Positions 19,278-30,700 of a stretch of DNA of 64,000 nucleotides are shown here, in pieces. The position numbers and the translations under genes are program-made. This DNA comes from Roseiarcus sp963794655 (lineage in GTDB: Bacteria > Pseudomonadota > Alphaproteobacteria > Rhizobiales > Beijerinckiaceae), in contig CAWCEV010000006.1 in NCBI GenBank assembly GCA_963794655.1, positions 2,170,001 through 2,234,000 of the forward strand, in the 5' to 3' direction. A model generated the notes under the pieces. The model had not been told where the DNA came from. It made no database searches and saw nothing but the letters and a program-made list of their open reading frames with translations. The stretch's first letter is position 1; each line of letters opens with the position of its first letter.

Positions 19278-20303
19278 CTACTCGAAAGCGAAGATGCGCT
19301 TCCAGTCGTTCTTCATGCTGACGACGAACCAGCCCTCCTTCGCCGCCTCGTCGTCGAGCTCCGGGGGAAAGCGGCCGATCTTGGTGTCGGGAAGCCCTCG
19401 CGCCGGCCCGTAGGCGTACTCGCGCGCGGCGTCGTCGTGCAGGACGAGCATCGCGAGCCGGGGGCCGGCGCCGGCCCTGGCATATTCGAGCATCTGCCGG
19501 TCGCCGCCCGAATTGCCGAAGGCGAGATAGGGCCGGCGGCCGATCATGAGGTGAATGCCCTCAGGCTTGCCCGCGTTGTCATCGTTGAGCAGAAGCTTCG
19601 GCTCCTTGATGAGGACGGGGCGCCCGTCCGCCGCGTACTGGTAGCTGACGCCCCCCATCGTGCCGACCACCTGCTCGGGCGGGACGCCGTAAACGCCCTC
19701 CGCGTAGGCGCGGACGAAATCCTGCCCGCCTCCGGTGACGATATAGGTCTTGAAGCCGTTGGCGCGCAGATAGGCGAGCAGCTCGATCTGCGGCTGATAG
19801 ACGAGTTCCGTGTAAGGCCGCTTCCAGCGCGGATCGCGCGCCTCCTTGATCCAGGCGGCGACCTGCTCGCGGAACACATCGACGTCGATCGCCGTCAGCG
19901 TCGCGGCGACGATCTTGATGAGATCGTCCATCGACAATTTCGCAATTGCCTCGCGGTTCCCCGACAGCACCGTCTTGAACGGCTCTTCGTTTGCGATCTC
20001 GGGCCTGGCCTTCGCGACCTCCGGCACGCGGTCGAAACAATAGACGAGCTGGGTATAGATCGGATGCTCGACCCAGAGCGTGCCGTCCTGGTCGAAGGTC
20101 GCGACGCGCTCGGCGGGCGGGACGAACCCGGCGCTTCCCGCGTCGGTCGTCGCGTGGACGAACTTGAGGATCGCCTGCTTGGCTGGCCCGTCGTTCCACG
20201 AGGGCAGAGGATCGTCCGCGGCGATCGCCGCTCGCGCGACGCCGAGGCTTGCCGCCGCTCCAAGAACGACGGCGGCGAATTCGCGCCGGTCAAACTGCGT
20301 CAT
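19278..20303 (-). CDS. Exported HAD-superfamily phosphatase
   Basis: A 341-residue haloacid-dehalogenase hydrolase. The N-terminus reads DRREFAAVVLGAAASLG, a twin-arginine-like signal ending in an alanine-rich region. HAD motif I is DQDGTLW (about 73-79), motif II is IVTGGGQDF (near 192), and GNSGGD (near 265) fits motif IV. A periplasmic phosphomonoesterase acting on small phosphates is inferred; the substrate is unknown. AAGGGGAG precedes the ATG at 20303. It lies 41 bases downstream of a DUF4239 gene on the same strand. Confidence 0.8.
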   Translation of the reverse strand: MTQFDRREFAAVVLGAAASLGVARAAIAADDPLPSWNDGPAKQAILKFVHATTDAGSAGFVPPAERVATFDQDGTLWVEHPIYTQLVYCFDRVPEVAKARPEIANEEPFKTVLSGNREAIAKLSMDDLIKIVAATLTAIDVDVFREQVAAWIKEARDPRWKRPYTELVYQPQIELLAYLRANGFKTYIVTGGGQDFVRAYAEGVYGVPPEQVVGTMGGVSYQYAADGRPVLIKEPKLLLNDDNAGKPEGIHLMIGRRPYLAFGNSGGDRQMLEYARAGAGPRLAMLVLHDDAAREYAYGPARGLPDTKIGRFPPELDDEAAKEGWFVVSMKNDWKRIFAFE

Positions 20304-20344
20304 CGTCTCCCCTTAAGGATCGAGGCGGTCGGGCGGACGGCCTT

Positions 20345-21115
20345 TCATTCCCGGGCCATGACGGCGAGCGCCTGTTCGAGCGGCGCGGGCGAGGCGCGAA
20401 TTGCTCCGAGATAAGGGTTGGAAAGGTCGAGGATCAGCAGGACGGCGCTCGCGACCGCAATCGCGCCGACCGCGAGCGCGACGATCGGCATCGGCGCGCC
20501 CTTCGACATGAGCCCAAAGCCGCAGAAAAGGCAGAACACCCAGCCGATGACGATCAGGAGAACGGGATAGGAGACGGGCGCGGAGAGGGCGAAGGCCATC
20601 TGCAGCCGCCCCTGTTCGAGGCCTTCGAGGGCGGACACCGCCCGCGCCACAGCCTGTTTTTGTTCGTCTGTGGTCGGGTGGAGATTTCCCAGCGCCTTTT
20701 CCGGATCGCGCATGAACTGGGCGGCCGCGAGGAAGTTGTCCGCGGCGAAAGTCGCGTTCGAGATATGGTTCCCCCAGACCTCATCGATCGTTTTCCCCAG
20801 CCGGTCGTGGAGGGTCATCCGATCGGCCTTGGTCTCGGGTCCGTAGTCCTGAAGCGCGAGATCGAGTTGCAACGCTTTCGAGGCGACGGTCTGGATCGCC
20901 GTGTTCTGACCGGCGTAGACCCCGTAGGCGGTCCAAACGAGGAGGCCGGTGACCAGCGCGCAGAGCAGGGTGAGAAGGCCCACGATCGCGCCGATCATGT
21001 CCTTCGATGGGCCGGTCGTGTGGCGCTCGGGCAGGGTACGCTGGAGGGCAAGGCCTAGCAGTCCGCTCGCGAAGATGACGACGGCGACGGTGGCGGAAAA
21101 AACATCCGGACTCAT
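20345..21115 (-). CDS. DUF4239 membrane protein, copy A
   Basis: A 256-residue protein with about four membrane segments: roughly 6-26, 42-66, 183-203 and 210-232. A long helical stretch between the two hairpins contains LQDYGPETKADR, shared with copy B at 22418-23182. The family is called bestrophin-like by topology, but ion conduction has not been shown to my knowledge. It is upstream of and co-oriented with an exported HAD phosphatase. Together with copy B it flanks an oxidoreductase gene in opposite orientation. Confidence 0.75.
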   Translation of the reverse strand: MSPDVFSATVAVVIFASGLLGLALQRTLPERHTTGPSKDMIGAIVGLLTLLCALVTGLLVWTAYGVYAGQNTAIQTVASKALQLDLALQDYGPETKADRMTLHDRLGKTIDEVWGNHISNATFAADNFLAAAQFMRDPEKALGNLHPTTDEQKQAVARAVSALEGLEQGRLQMAFALSAPVSYPVLLIVIGWVFCLFCGFGLMSKGAPMPIVALAVGAIAVASAVLLILDLSNPYLGAIRASPAPLEQALAVMARE

Positions 21116-21205
21116 TCAGGCTCACGCATTGCTACAGTGAACGACCGCGCGCATTACGAACGCGGCGCTCGCGCGTCAACCCGTCAGGCTGCCCGCGCGT
21201 CGCGC

Positions 21206-22201
21206 CTAGTCCGCGATGCGCAGGAGCTGCTTGCCCTCGTTCTTTCCTTCAAAGAGCCGCCTGAGGGTCGCGGGCGCGTTCTCGAGACCGTGCTGCACGT
21301 CGACCCGGTACTTGAGCTTGCCCTCCTTGATCCAGCCCGAGAGGGCGCCGATCGCCTCCGCGGCGCGCGACATGTAGTCGGACACGAGGAAGCCTTCCAT
21401 CCGGCCGCGCTTCGAGACCAAGTTGAGGTAGTTCTTCGGGCCCGGCGGCGGCTCGGCGACGTCATAGCCAGCGATTCCGCCACAGAGCACGACCCGCCCG
21501 CGCATCGCGAGGCGCGCGAGCGCCGCGTCCAAAATCGGGCCCCCCACATTGTCGAAGAAAATGTCGATGCCCTTGGGGCATAGCTCCTTGAGTCGCGTCT
21601 TCACATTCTCCGCCTTGTAGTCGATCGCGGCGTCGAACCCGAGTTCATCCGTGAGCCAGCGGCATTTCTCGGCGCCGCCCGCAATCCCGATGACGCGGCA
21701 GCCCTTGATCTTCGCGATCTGCCCGACGAGCGACCCTGTCGCGCCGGCCGCGCCAGAGACGACGACGGTCTCGCCGGCGACCGGGCGGCCGACGTCGAGA
21801 AGGCCAAAATAGGCGGTCATGCCGATCATGCCGAGGACGCCCATCGCGAGTTCGATCGGCGCGCGCGGGGGCAGCTTGGTAAGCCCGCCGGTCTTTGCTG
21901 CCGCGTAGTCCTGCCAGCCCACGAGGCCGAGCACGACATCGCCGGCCTTGAAGGCGGGACTGTTCGACGCTTCGACCCGGCCCGCGCCGAACGAGCGCAC
22001 GACCTCGCCGATCTTGACCGCCGGCAGATAGGTGTCGCCGGCGATCCAGGCGCGCTGGGTCGGGTCGCAGGAGAGGATGAGATTGCGGACGAGCGCCTCG
22101 CCCTCGCCAGGCGTGGGCGCATCGGTCTCGACGAAAGTGAAGTCGCTGTCCTTCAGCGCTCCCTCAGGGCGCTTGGCAAGCAGCCATTGGCGGTTTTTCA
22201 T
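21206..22201 (-). CDS. NADP-dependent MDR oxidoreductase (CurA / leukotriene-B4 dehydrogenase-like)
   Basis: A 331-residue member of the PTGR/CurA branch of medium-chain reductases. Signatures are CDPTQRAWI, VVSGAAGATGSLVGQIAKIKG for NADP(H) binding, IDIFFDNVGG and GLENAPATLRRLFEGKNEGK near the C-terminus. These enzymes reduce alpha,beta-unsaturated carbonyls. The ATG at 22201 is chosen because GGGAGG precedes it and the fold begins KNRQWLLAKRPEG; an upstream extension to 22276 is not family-like. Confidence 0.85.
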   Translation of the reverse strand: MKNRQWLLAKRPEGALKDSDFTFVETDAPTPGEGEALVRNLILSCDPTQRAWIAGDTYLPAVKIGEVVRSFGAGRVEASNSPAFKAGDVVLGLVGWQDYAAAKTGGLTKLPPRAPIELAMGVLGMIGMTAYFGLLDVGRPVAGETVVVSGAAGATGSLVGQIAKIKGCRVIGIAGGAEKCRWLTDELGFDAAIDYKAENVKTRLKELCPKGIDIFFDNVGGPILDAALARLAMRGRVVLCGGIAGYDVAEPPPGPKNYLNLVSKRGRMEGFLVSDYMSRAAEAIGALSGWIKEGKLKYRVDVQHGLENAPATLRRLFEGKNEGKQLLRIAD

Positions 22202-22417
22202 TTTCGTCCGTCCTCCCGTGGATCGGGTTGCTCTTAGCATGAACGGCGCCGCCCTGGGGCGGAGCCAGAAGAACATCCAGGGGCTGGAGCAGGAAATTCC
22301 AGCCTGCAGGATCGGCAGGCGGGATAAAATTCATGGCGGCGATGGTCTCGCTTGAATTTCCGCAGTGGGTCGGATAGGGCGCTCACGGGCGGTATAAATG
22401 GGGAACGGGGCGATCAA

Positions 22418-23182
22418 ATGAGCGTAGTTTTCATCTGCATTCTGATTTTCATCTTGTTCATGGTCGCCGGTTACGCAGGGCTCGCTTTGCAGACGCGGCT
22501 CACGTCCGCGCATAAGACGGGCGAGACGAAAGGCGTGGTAGGCCAGGTCTCGGGGCTGGTCAGCCTGCTGCTGGCGCTGGTTCTCGGAACCTTGATCGGC
22601 GTGAGCTGGGCTTATTTTTCGGGCCAGCGAACAAATCTCGAGAATTTCTCCGCGCAGATTCTGAGACTCGATCAGGCGCTTGCGCAATATGGCCCTGAGA
22701 CGAAGCCGCTGCGCGACAAGCTCAAGGACGGGATCCAGAAGGGCTATGAAGCGTTCTGGGGTGGCGGCGACGTCGACCCGAACCTGCTCACGGTCGGCGC
22801 CCCGCTCGCCGCCGCTCAGGCCATCAGCGATTTTCTTGCGACGCTAAAGCCCGCGACCGATGCGCAGAAGGCCGCGCTCGCGACCGCGCAGCAATATGCG
22901 AGCATGGTCGAACAATCGCGATTGCTGATGTCGCTGCAGGTGGCGAGCGCGCCGGTGTCGTGGGTTCTGGTCGCGATCCTGGTGTTTTGGACGGCTGCGC
23001 TGTTTTTCGGCATCGGCCTCTATGCTGAATCGAACGCCCTGGTCACCGCGGCTCTCACTTTCGGCGCGCTGTCGATCGCGTTCGCGATCTTTCTTATTCT
23101 TGAGCTTGGGATGCCCTACACCGGCCTCTTCAAGGTGTCGCCTGCAGCGCTTGAGCAGACGATCCAGTTCATCGACAAGTAG
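22418..23182 (+). CDS. DUF4239 membrane protein, copy B
   Basis: A 254-residue paralogue of the protein at 20345-21115, with the same topology of two N-terminal and two C-terminal membrane segments and the same LAQYGPETKPLRDKLKDG block in the loop. The ends also match (PYTGLFKVSPAALEQTI here, PYLGAIRASPAPLEQAL in copy A). It is on the opposite strand from copy A with the oxidoreductase between them, which suggests an inverted duplication followed by divergence. The ATG at 22418 has GGGG about 10 bases upstream. Confidence 0.75.
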   Translation: MSVVFICILIFILFMVAGYAGLALQTRLTSAHKTGETKGVVGQVSGLVSLLLALVLGTLIGVSWAYFSGQRTNLENFSAQILRLDQALAQYGPETKPLRDKLKDGIQKGYEAFWGGGDVDPNLLTVGAPLAAAQAISDFLATLKPATDAQKAALATAQQYASMVEQSRLLMSLQVASAPVSWVLVAILVFWTAALFFGIGLYAESNALVTAALTFGALSIAFAIFLILELGMPYTGLFKVSPAALEQTIQFIDK

Positions 23183-23195
23183 AAACGGACCCCGC

Positions 23196-23762
23196 TCAGC
23201 CGCCCGCGGGCGGCGCGACGCAGGTGTGGACTGCCGCCGTCACCGAGTCGATCCGCTCGACGAGGGTTCGGATCGTCTCGGTGAGCTCGGTGTTTTGCCG
23301 GATCAGGGTTTCGACGCGCTCGGTGAGGGCGGTGTTCTGCTGCAGCATTTCGATCATCATGGCCGACTGCTCACGCATCTGCGCCTGACGGGTCTCGCTG
23401 ATCTGGTGAAGCTCTTCGCGATGCTGGGCGTCGGCGATGCTCATCACCTTGTCGCGGTCGGCCTGGCGCGTCTGGGCCAGAAGGATCAGCGGCGCCGCAT
23501 AAGCAGCCTGGGTCGAGAAGGCGAGATTGAGCAGAATGAATGGGTAGACGTCGAACTGCGTCCAGCCGATCACGTTGACCGCGATCCAGATCGCGACAAT
23601 GAGCGTCTGCGCCACGAGAAAGGTCGGCGTGCCGAAGAACCGGGCGAAATCCTCAGCCTTCTTGCCGAACCAGTCGTTTCCGAACGCCAACTCGAGATGG
23701 GTGTGCGGCAGGTGAAATCTTCGCGCTTTAGCCGCGCCGGCTTGTTCCTGCCCCGTGCTCAT
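23196..23762 (-). CDS. DUF1003 membrane protein with C-terminal coiled coil
   Basis: A 188-residue DUF1003 protein. The N-terminal FGNDWFGKKAEDFARFFGTP, two membrane segments (about 49-70 and 76-96) and the YPFILLNLAFSTQAAYAAPLILLAQTRQADRDK signature block (positions about 73-105) identify the family. A heptad-rich coiled coil follows to about 175. Function is unknown. It converges on DUF4239 copy B, with only 13 bases between the stops. Confidence 0.85.
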   Translation of the reverse strand: MSTGQEQAGAAKARRFHLPHTHLELAFGNDWFGKKAEDFARFFGTPTFLVAQTLIVAIWIAVNVIGWTQFDVYPFILLNLAFSTQAAYAAPLILLAQTRQADRDKVMSIADAQHREELHQISETRQAQMREQSAMMIEMLQQNTALTERVETLIRQNTELTETIRTLVERIDSVTAAVHTCVAPPAGG

Positions 23763-23971
23763 CGGCCCTCCTTGTCGACTCAGCTCGCATCGCTCATCAC
23801 TTTATCCCGCCGATGCGATAGGAGTGAGGGCGATTTTCGGCAGCCGCCCTGCTCGCCACGGGACAAGGGAGCTTGGTCGAGGGTCTGGGCCGCCTTGCGG
23901 TTGCGCGGGCGAACCGTTATGGTCGGCTCTTTCTACTGATCTATAAGCGGATAAGAAACTAGTACCTTACA

Positions 23972-23989
23972 GACTATGTACAAATAGTC
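23972..23989 (+). promoter_or_regulatory. Small inverted repeat in the metY leader
   Basis: GACTAT (23972-23977) and ATAGTC (23984-23989) could form a 6-bp stem 27 bases before the metY start, in a conspicuously AT-rich leader (23930-23990). It may be an operator or a leader hairpin. The conserved core of SAM-II riboswitches, often found before metY-type genes in alphaproteobacteria, is not visible. Confidence 0.3.
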
Positions 23990-24016
23990 GCGCCCGCTGA
24001 CCCAAGGAGAAAATCG

Positions 24017-25303
<1,287 letters not shown>

Positions 25304-25321
25304 CGGAGGGGCTGGTCGCCG

Positions 25322-26866
25322 TCAGCCGGACCTCGCCGGCTGAGAGAGATCGCGCAGTTCGCGTTTGAGAATCTTGCCGATCGCGCTGCGCGGCAGGCTC
25401 TCCACGATCGTCAGTTCGGAAAGGCGTTGGGTCTTGCCGAGTCTGGCGTTCGCCCATTCAATCAGCGCCGGGCTATCGACGCTCGCGCCCTTGCGGAGCG
25501 TAACGAAGCCGACCGGGGTTTCGCCCCAGCGCTCGGACGGGAGGCCGACGACCGCGGCCTCGATAACGTCTTCGTGGCGCATAAGCTCAGCCTCGATGTC
25601 CGAGGGATAGATGTTGAAGCCGCCGGAGATGATGATGTCCTTGCTTCGGTCCAGCAGGATCAGGAAGCCGTCCTCGTCGAAGCGCCCGATGTCGCCCGTC
25701 CGGATGAAGCGCCGCCAGTCGGCGTCGCGCCATTCGGCCTCGCGCGTTGTCTCCGGCAAGTTGTGGTATCCGATCATCATCGTGGGTGACCGGCCGACCA
25801 CCTCGCCGGCTTCGCCGCTCGCGACTTCGCGGCCGTGCGCGTCGATCATCCGGATGTCATGCCCAGGCAATGGCTGGCCGACAGTATGCAGCTTGTTAGG
25901 AAACTGATGAGCGGCGAGGGCGGTCGCACCGCCGCCTTCGGTCATGCCGTAGAATTCGACGAGGCCGCCTGGCCAGCGCTTTAGGACATCCGCCTTCAGC
26001 GCCGCGGGGAAGGGCGCGCTGGTCGAGAGCTTCAGAACGTAGCTCGAAAGATCGTAGCGGCCGAAATCCTCTCGCTCCATGATCCGGCGATATTGGACCG
26101 GAACAAGCATCGCGTGCGTCGCGCGCCGCGCCTGCGAGAGCTGGAGGAATTCGCCGGCGTCGAACTTCGGCATCAGCAGCGCCGTGCCGCCGTGCGTCAG
26201 CGTCGGCAGGAAGGCAACGAGCGTCGTGTTCGAGTAGAGGGGCGTCGAGACGATCGTCACCGCGCCCTTGTAGGACACTCTGGTGACCTGTCGCCACCGC
26301 ATGAAGTGGGGCTGGACAATGCCTTTGGGAGCGCCAGTCGTGCCCGACGAATAAATGATGTTGAACGGCTGCTCGGGTGCAATCGCAACCTCGAAAAGCG
26401 GAGAGCCCTCCGGGCCCAGCCAGCCAGAGAAGGGCGTCGCGACGTCGCTATCGTCGAGCGCAACGCGCTTGATGGATTCCTCGTAACCAGTCCCCGTCAA
26501 AACCTCCGCTGTCTCGCGGTCCAGCAGGAAGACCTTTGCGCCGCTGTCTTTCAGCATCATCATGAGGCTCGCGGGCGTGGACGACGGCGCGAGCAGCGCG
26601 ACCGCGGCCCCCGCGGCCAGGATGCCGAGGAAGGCCGCCCCATAGTTGATAGAGGTGCGGGCGCAGATCGCGACTGCATCGCCGCTGCTGACGCCGTCGC
26701 GCAGCAGGGCGGCGGCGATGCGGTCCATCAGCACGGCAAGCGCGCCATAGGTCAGCGCCTCGTCGCTCTCGATGAGCGCGGGATGGTCCGGGCGCTCGGC
26801 CGCGTGGGCGCGGACTAGATCCGGCAGCGTGGCGAAATCACTCGCTAGAAGCGCCTCGACCGACAT
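25322..26866 (-). CDS. AMP-forming acyl-CoA synthetase/ligase
   Basis: A 514-residue ANL-superfamily enzyme that activates a carboxylate as an acyl-adenylate and then forms a CoA thioester. The phosphate loop is YSSGTTGAPKG (about 171-181), followed by EFYGMTEGGG, TGDIGRFDEDGFLILLDR, and the C-terminal catalytic Lys in IGKILKREL. The ATG at 26866 follows GAGGG; the longer frame to 26893 adds an unlikely lead. The substrate is not clear from sequence (fatty or aromatic acid). The NTF2-like gene upstream on the same strand could be part of the same unit. Confidence 0.85.
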   Translation of the reverse strand: MSVEALLASDFATLPDLVRAHAAERPDHPALIESDEALTYGALAVLMDRIAAALLRDGVSSGDAVAICARTSINYGAAFLGILAAGAAVALLAPSSTPASLMMMLKDSGAKVFLLDRETAEVLTGTGYEESIKRVALDDSDVATPFSGWLGPEGSPLFEVAIAPEQPFNIIYSSGTTGAPKGIVQPHFMRWRQVTRVSYKGAVTIVSTPLYSNTTLVAFLPTLTHGGTALLMPKFDAGEFLQLSQARRATHAMLVPVQYRRIMEREDFGRYDLSSYVLKLSTSAPFPAALKADVLKRWPGGLVEFYGMTEGGGATALAAHQFPNKLHTVGQPLPGHDIRMIDAHGREVASGEAGEVVGRSPTMMIGYHNLPETTREAEWRDADWRRFIRTGDIGRFDEDGFLILLDRSKDIIISGGFNIYPSDIEAELMRHEDVIEAAVVGLPSERWGETPVGFVTLRKGASVDSPALIEWANARLGKTQRLSELTIVESLPRSAIGKILKRELRDLSQPARSG

Positions 26867-26950
26867 AGAGCGCCCTCTGTCACGCGGGTGCAACTTTCCG
26901 GCGCTCGACCGCGGCGGTAGTCGTTAGGAGGACCAGCCGGAATTTCAAAG

Positions 26951-27633
26951 CTACTTCTTTTTCTTCTCAATCAATTTGATCAGCTTCGAAATATCGGCCC
27001 GAGTTTTTTCATTGAGTTCGATCAGACGAGAAGTTTCGGCTCGGACGTGTATATCGTTAAGAAGGCCTCTAATATGAGTATCAAACGTCTCGCCGTGGAC
27101 TTGCTGAACCTCTCTCATCTGTTTGTAGCGATCCATGTAATACGAAATTTGTGAAATTCGACTGGGGTCTTTGGCGCCAAAAGTAAAAACCGCGCAAGCA
27201 GGAACTTCCGTTTTCATACCGCTAGGCCGAATAGCAGAGAGAGGCAACGAATATCTTGTCTTGTCCTGAAACCATAGCCCAGTGTGCTTACCCACGAAGG
27301 TCGTCTGGACTCCGACTGTCGGCGGGGCATAACCGTCGTTCGAATAAAGGCGCGGCACTGGCGTCAGGTTGGGGGCGCCGTGGTCGATTCTCCCCACCAT
27401 AGATCGGAAAACGTCGCGAAGCGTTGTTTATAAAAATCCCTGACCTGCGCTGCGCCCCTAAACTGGGGGCCGTGTTGTGTTATGCCAAGCCACGGAAACT
27501 TACCGCCATCGTCGGCGCAAAACGCCTGATTCATCAGGATGTCGAGATTTCCATAAACGCCCGGACCGGATTGGGGGTCGAAGACCTTAAAGAAAGTGTC
27601 GAGCGTTGCGTTAATAGCGTTCCAATTCGGCAC
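26951..27633 (-). CDS. NTF2/SnoaL-like protein, split by a frameshift in a G-run
   Basis: Two overlapping frames on this strand give one protein. 27633 to about 27370 reads FPWLGITQHGPQFRGAAQVR and FATFSDLWWGESTTAP; from about 27370 to 26951 it continues NLTPVPRLYSNDG, HTGLWFQDKTRYSLPLSAI and a Lys-rich C-terminus. Adding one G to the run of five at 27371-27375 joins them into about 227 residues. The fold resembles SnoaL/NTF2-like proteins, with a long C-terminal helix. It is AT-richer than its neighbours. The reaction is unknown; it lies upstream of an acyl-CoA-ligase-like gene on the same strand. Confidence 0.6.
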
Positions 27634-27722
27634 GTTCCCCTCCTTATTTCGTTGTAAAAATCATTCGAAAAAAATCATGCGAACTCGCGGCCGGCTCCGG
27701 CGCGGACGAGTTTCCGACAAGT

Positions 27723-27736
27723 AAGCGCTAGCGCTT
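27723..27736. promoter_or_regulatory. LacI-type palindrome upstream of the ATPase/cyclase gene
   Basis: AAGCGCTAGCGCTT is a perfect 14-bp palindrome centred about 64 bases before the start at 27793. Its form (A/T-flanked CGCTAGCG) resembles operators of LacI-family repressors. No LacI-family gene is in the window. An AT-rich stretch with two AAATCAT copies (27653-27680) lies just before it and may hold promoter elements. Confidence 0.4.
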
Positions 27737-27792
27737 TCCGGGAAATTTTGTCAAGGTCGGCAGGCGCCCGTCCAGCGTGCATTGAGGGATCT

Positions 27793-30700
27793 ATGCCGGA
27801 TCAGGGGCCCAATCGCGATCGAGACGCGTTCGTCGACCGGGTGCGTGAACTGGGGGAGTTGCGCGCAGGAATCGATGGAGCGCTGGCGGGCCAGGGGCGG
27901 CTGTTCACGGTATCGGGCGAACCTGGCGTGGGAAAAAGCCGGCTCGCCCGTGAAGCCGCCGCCTACGCCGAAGCTAAAGGCGTGCGGGTGCTATGGGGCC
28001 GGTGCTGGGAACACGGGGGCGCGCCGCCATACTGGCCCTGGGTGCAGGCGGTGCGGCGCCTGACTGGCGGCGTCGAGCCGGCCGTGCTCTCCGATTGGCT
28101 AGGGGCTGGCGCGGCGGAGATCGCGCAGATCGTGCCGGAACTTCGCGATCAGATCGGCGGCTTGCCGGAACTGCCGAACGCTGCGCTGGTTGAGCCTGCG
28201 GAAGTCCGGTTTCGCCTGTTCGACTCCGTGATCTCGTTCTTGCGCAAGGCTGCGGACGGTCAAGGAGCCCTACTCATCATTCTGGATGATTTGCACGCCG
28301 CCGATCCGTCGTCGCTCTTGATGCTGATCGCGGTATCGCAACAAATCCGAACCACGCGGGCCACGATAATCGGCACGTACCGGGAAGTCGAAGTCAAGCA
28401 TCTGCCCGAGCTCGCGACCCTGATCACCAAGGCGGAGCGCGAGGGGATGGTGCTTCCGCTGCGCGGCCTTGGTGAACACGACATCGGCGAGTTCATCGAA
28501 CGCACCTGGGGAATCTCGGCTGCGGGCCCGCTGATCAACCTGCTGCACGACAGAACCGAAGGCAATCCGTTTTTCCTGCATGAGGTTCTTCGGCAGATGG
28601 CGGCAGACGGTCGCTTGGCGAGCGATGCTTCGATATCGCCCAATCAGCTGAGAACTCCGCGCGGAGTCAGCGAGTTCATCAAGCGGCTCACCCAACCCCT
28701 GCCCGAAGCTACGCGCGCCGTGCTCGATATCGCCTCCGTCCATGGTCGCGAATTTGACCTCAACGTTCTCGGAGTTGCGAGTCGGACGCCCCGCGAGGAC
28801 TTGGTCGAGCGTCTCGATGAGGCTGCCTCGCTTGAACTTCTGAGCGAAGTCCGCGGTGTGGCGGGACGCTATAGCTTTCGCCATGCGCTCATTCGCGAGG
28901 CGCTCTACGACGCTCTGCCTCCCGCCAAGCGCCGCATGTTGCATCGCGCGGTCGCGGAAGCGCTTCGCGGCGTCAAAGCGGCCCCGGAGCCAGTTGGCGA
29001 GATCGCTTACCACTATTGTCAGGGCGCGTCGCCCGATGACGCCGACCAAATGATCGACTACTCGCGGAAGGCCGCGCATGCAGCCCAAAAGCAGCTGGCC
29101 TACAAGGAAGCGGCGCTCCATCTGGCCAATGCGATAGACGCGGTCGCGCTCAGGCTAGACGGAAATGAATCGAGGCGGGCGGAACTGCTCTGCGAATTGG
29201 GCGAAGCTCAGGTCAAAGCCGGCGATATCGCCGAGGCTCGCAATACTTGCCTCACGGCGGCCGAACTCGCGCGCCGTCTCAACCGGCCCGAGACGTTCGC
29301 CCGCGCCGTCATGCCGGCCTACCGCCGCCTAAACAGTTCCGGCGTGACCGATCGCGGCCTGATCCAGCTGCTTAACGAGGCGCTGGAGAGGCTGGGCGGC
29401 AGTGACACTCCCCTACGCGCCCAGGCGCTAGCTCGGCTCGGCATCGAGCTGTACTGGTCGGAGCGCGAGCGATCGGTCGCAGTCTGCCAACAGGCCGTCG
29501 AGATGGCTCGGAGGCTCGACGATCCGCACACCACGATCGTCGCACTCTGGGCGCGCCAAATCGCGATGCGAAGCCCGGACGGCCTGGATCAACGGCTGGC
29601 CGACGCTCGCGAGGTGATCGCGCTGGCGGAGCGCGCCGGCGAACGCGATTTCGCGCTCGAGGTCCGCTACTTCCATATTGCCGACCTCATCGAATTGGGG
29701 GATATCGCCGGCGCCGACAGGAGGATTCGCGAATACCTGACCGAGGAAGCCGAACTTCGGGACAGCTTTAAGCGCGGACTGCTCCTCCAGGCGATGCAGG
29801 CAATGATGGCCGGGCGCTTCCAGGAGTGCCAGTCGCTTGCGGAGCAGGGTCTTGCTGCCGGCCAGCAGAGCGGCCGGCCGCTCGCGCTCAATTCGTTTCT
29901 CATCCATCACGGAGCGGCCTTGTTGGAACTAGGCCGACTCGGCGAATACGAGCCGCAGCAAAGGGCGTTCGTCGCACAGAATCCATTGATCGTATTTGGG
30001 CGATGCCGGCTGCAGCTGACCCTCATCCAGCTTGGGCGGCTGGAGGAAGCGCGAAGCGATTTCGAGAACCTGGCAAAGGACGAGTTTCGACAGCTGCAGC
30101 GCGACTGGAACTGGCTGCCGTCGATGTTCGTTCTGGCCGAGGTTTGCGTCGAACTCGGCGAGGCGTCGCACGCGGAGATCCTCTATCGGCTGCTTACCCC
30201 TTACTCGTCGCGCAACGCGACGGTGGGGTATATTTATACGTATGGCTCGGTTGCGTTTGCCCTCGGGCAGCTCGCGGCTCTGTGTCGCCGCTTTGACGAC
30301 GCCGAAGCGCATTTCGAGGCCGCCCTCGCCGCTAATCGAACTATTCGCGCCACCGTCTGGCATGCGCATACCCAATGTGAGTTCGCAAGCCTGCTGCTGA
30401 CGCGCGGCGTGGGCGACGATCGCGAGCGAGCGCGTGACTTGATCGACTCCGCATGGCAGACCGCCGAAGCATTGAATTTGGTTCGTCTGAGGAAAAAATT
30501 GGAGCGCGTTCGCGCCGACGCCGAAGCGTCGCCGGGGAGCGCGTCTATTCTCGATACGACGAGCGGCCTGACAGGCGGCGGAGCGGACATTGGCATTCGG
30601 TCCGCCCAAGCGGCCAGGCTGCGTTCGGGGGAGGCGAGCACTCTCGACGCCGTGGCGGCGTCGGCGATTTCGCAGGTTCGTGATGTGAGGGCGCTCGCGT

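Noticed and set aside
23930..24016. SAM-II riboswitch before metY
   Set aside because: The conserved core with GCTAAA near the start codon is absent; only a small hairpin is visible.
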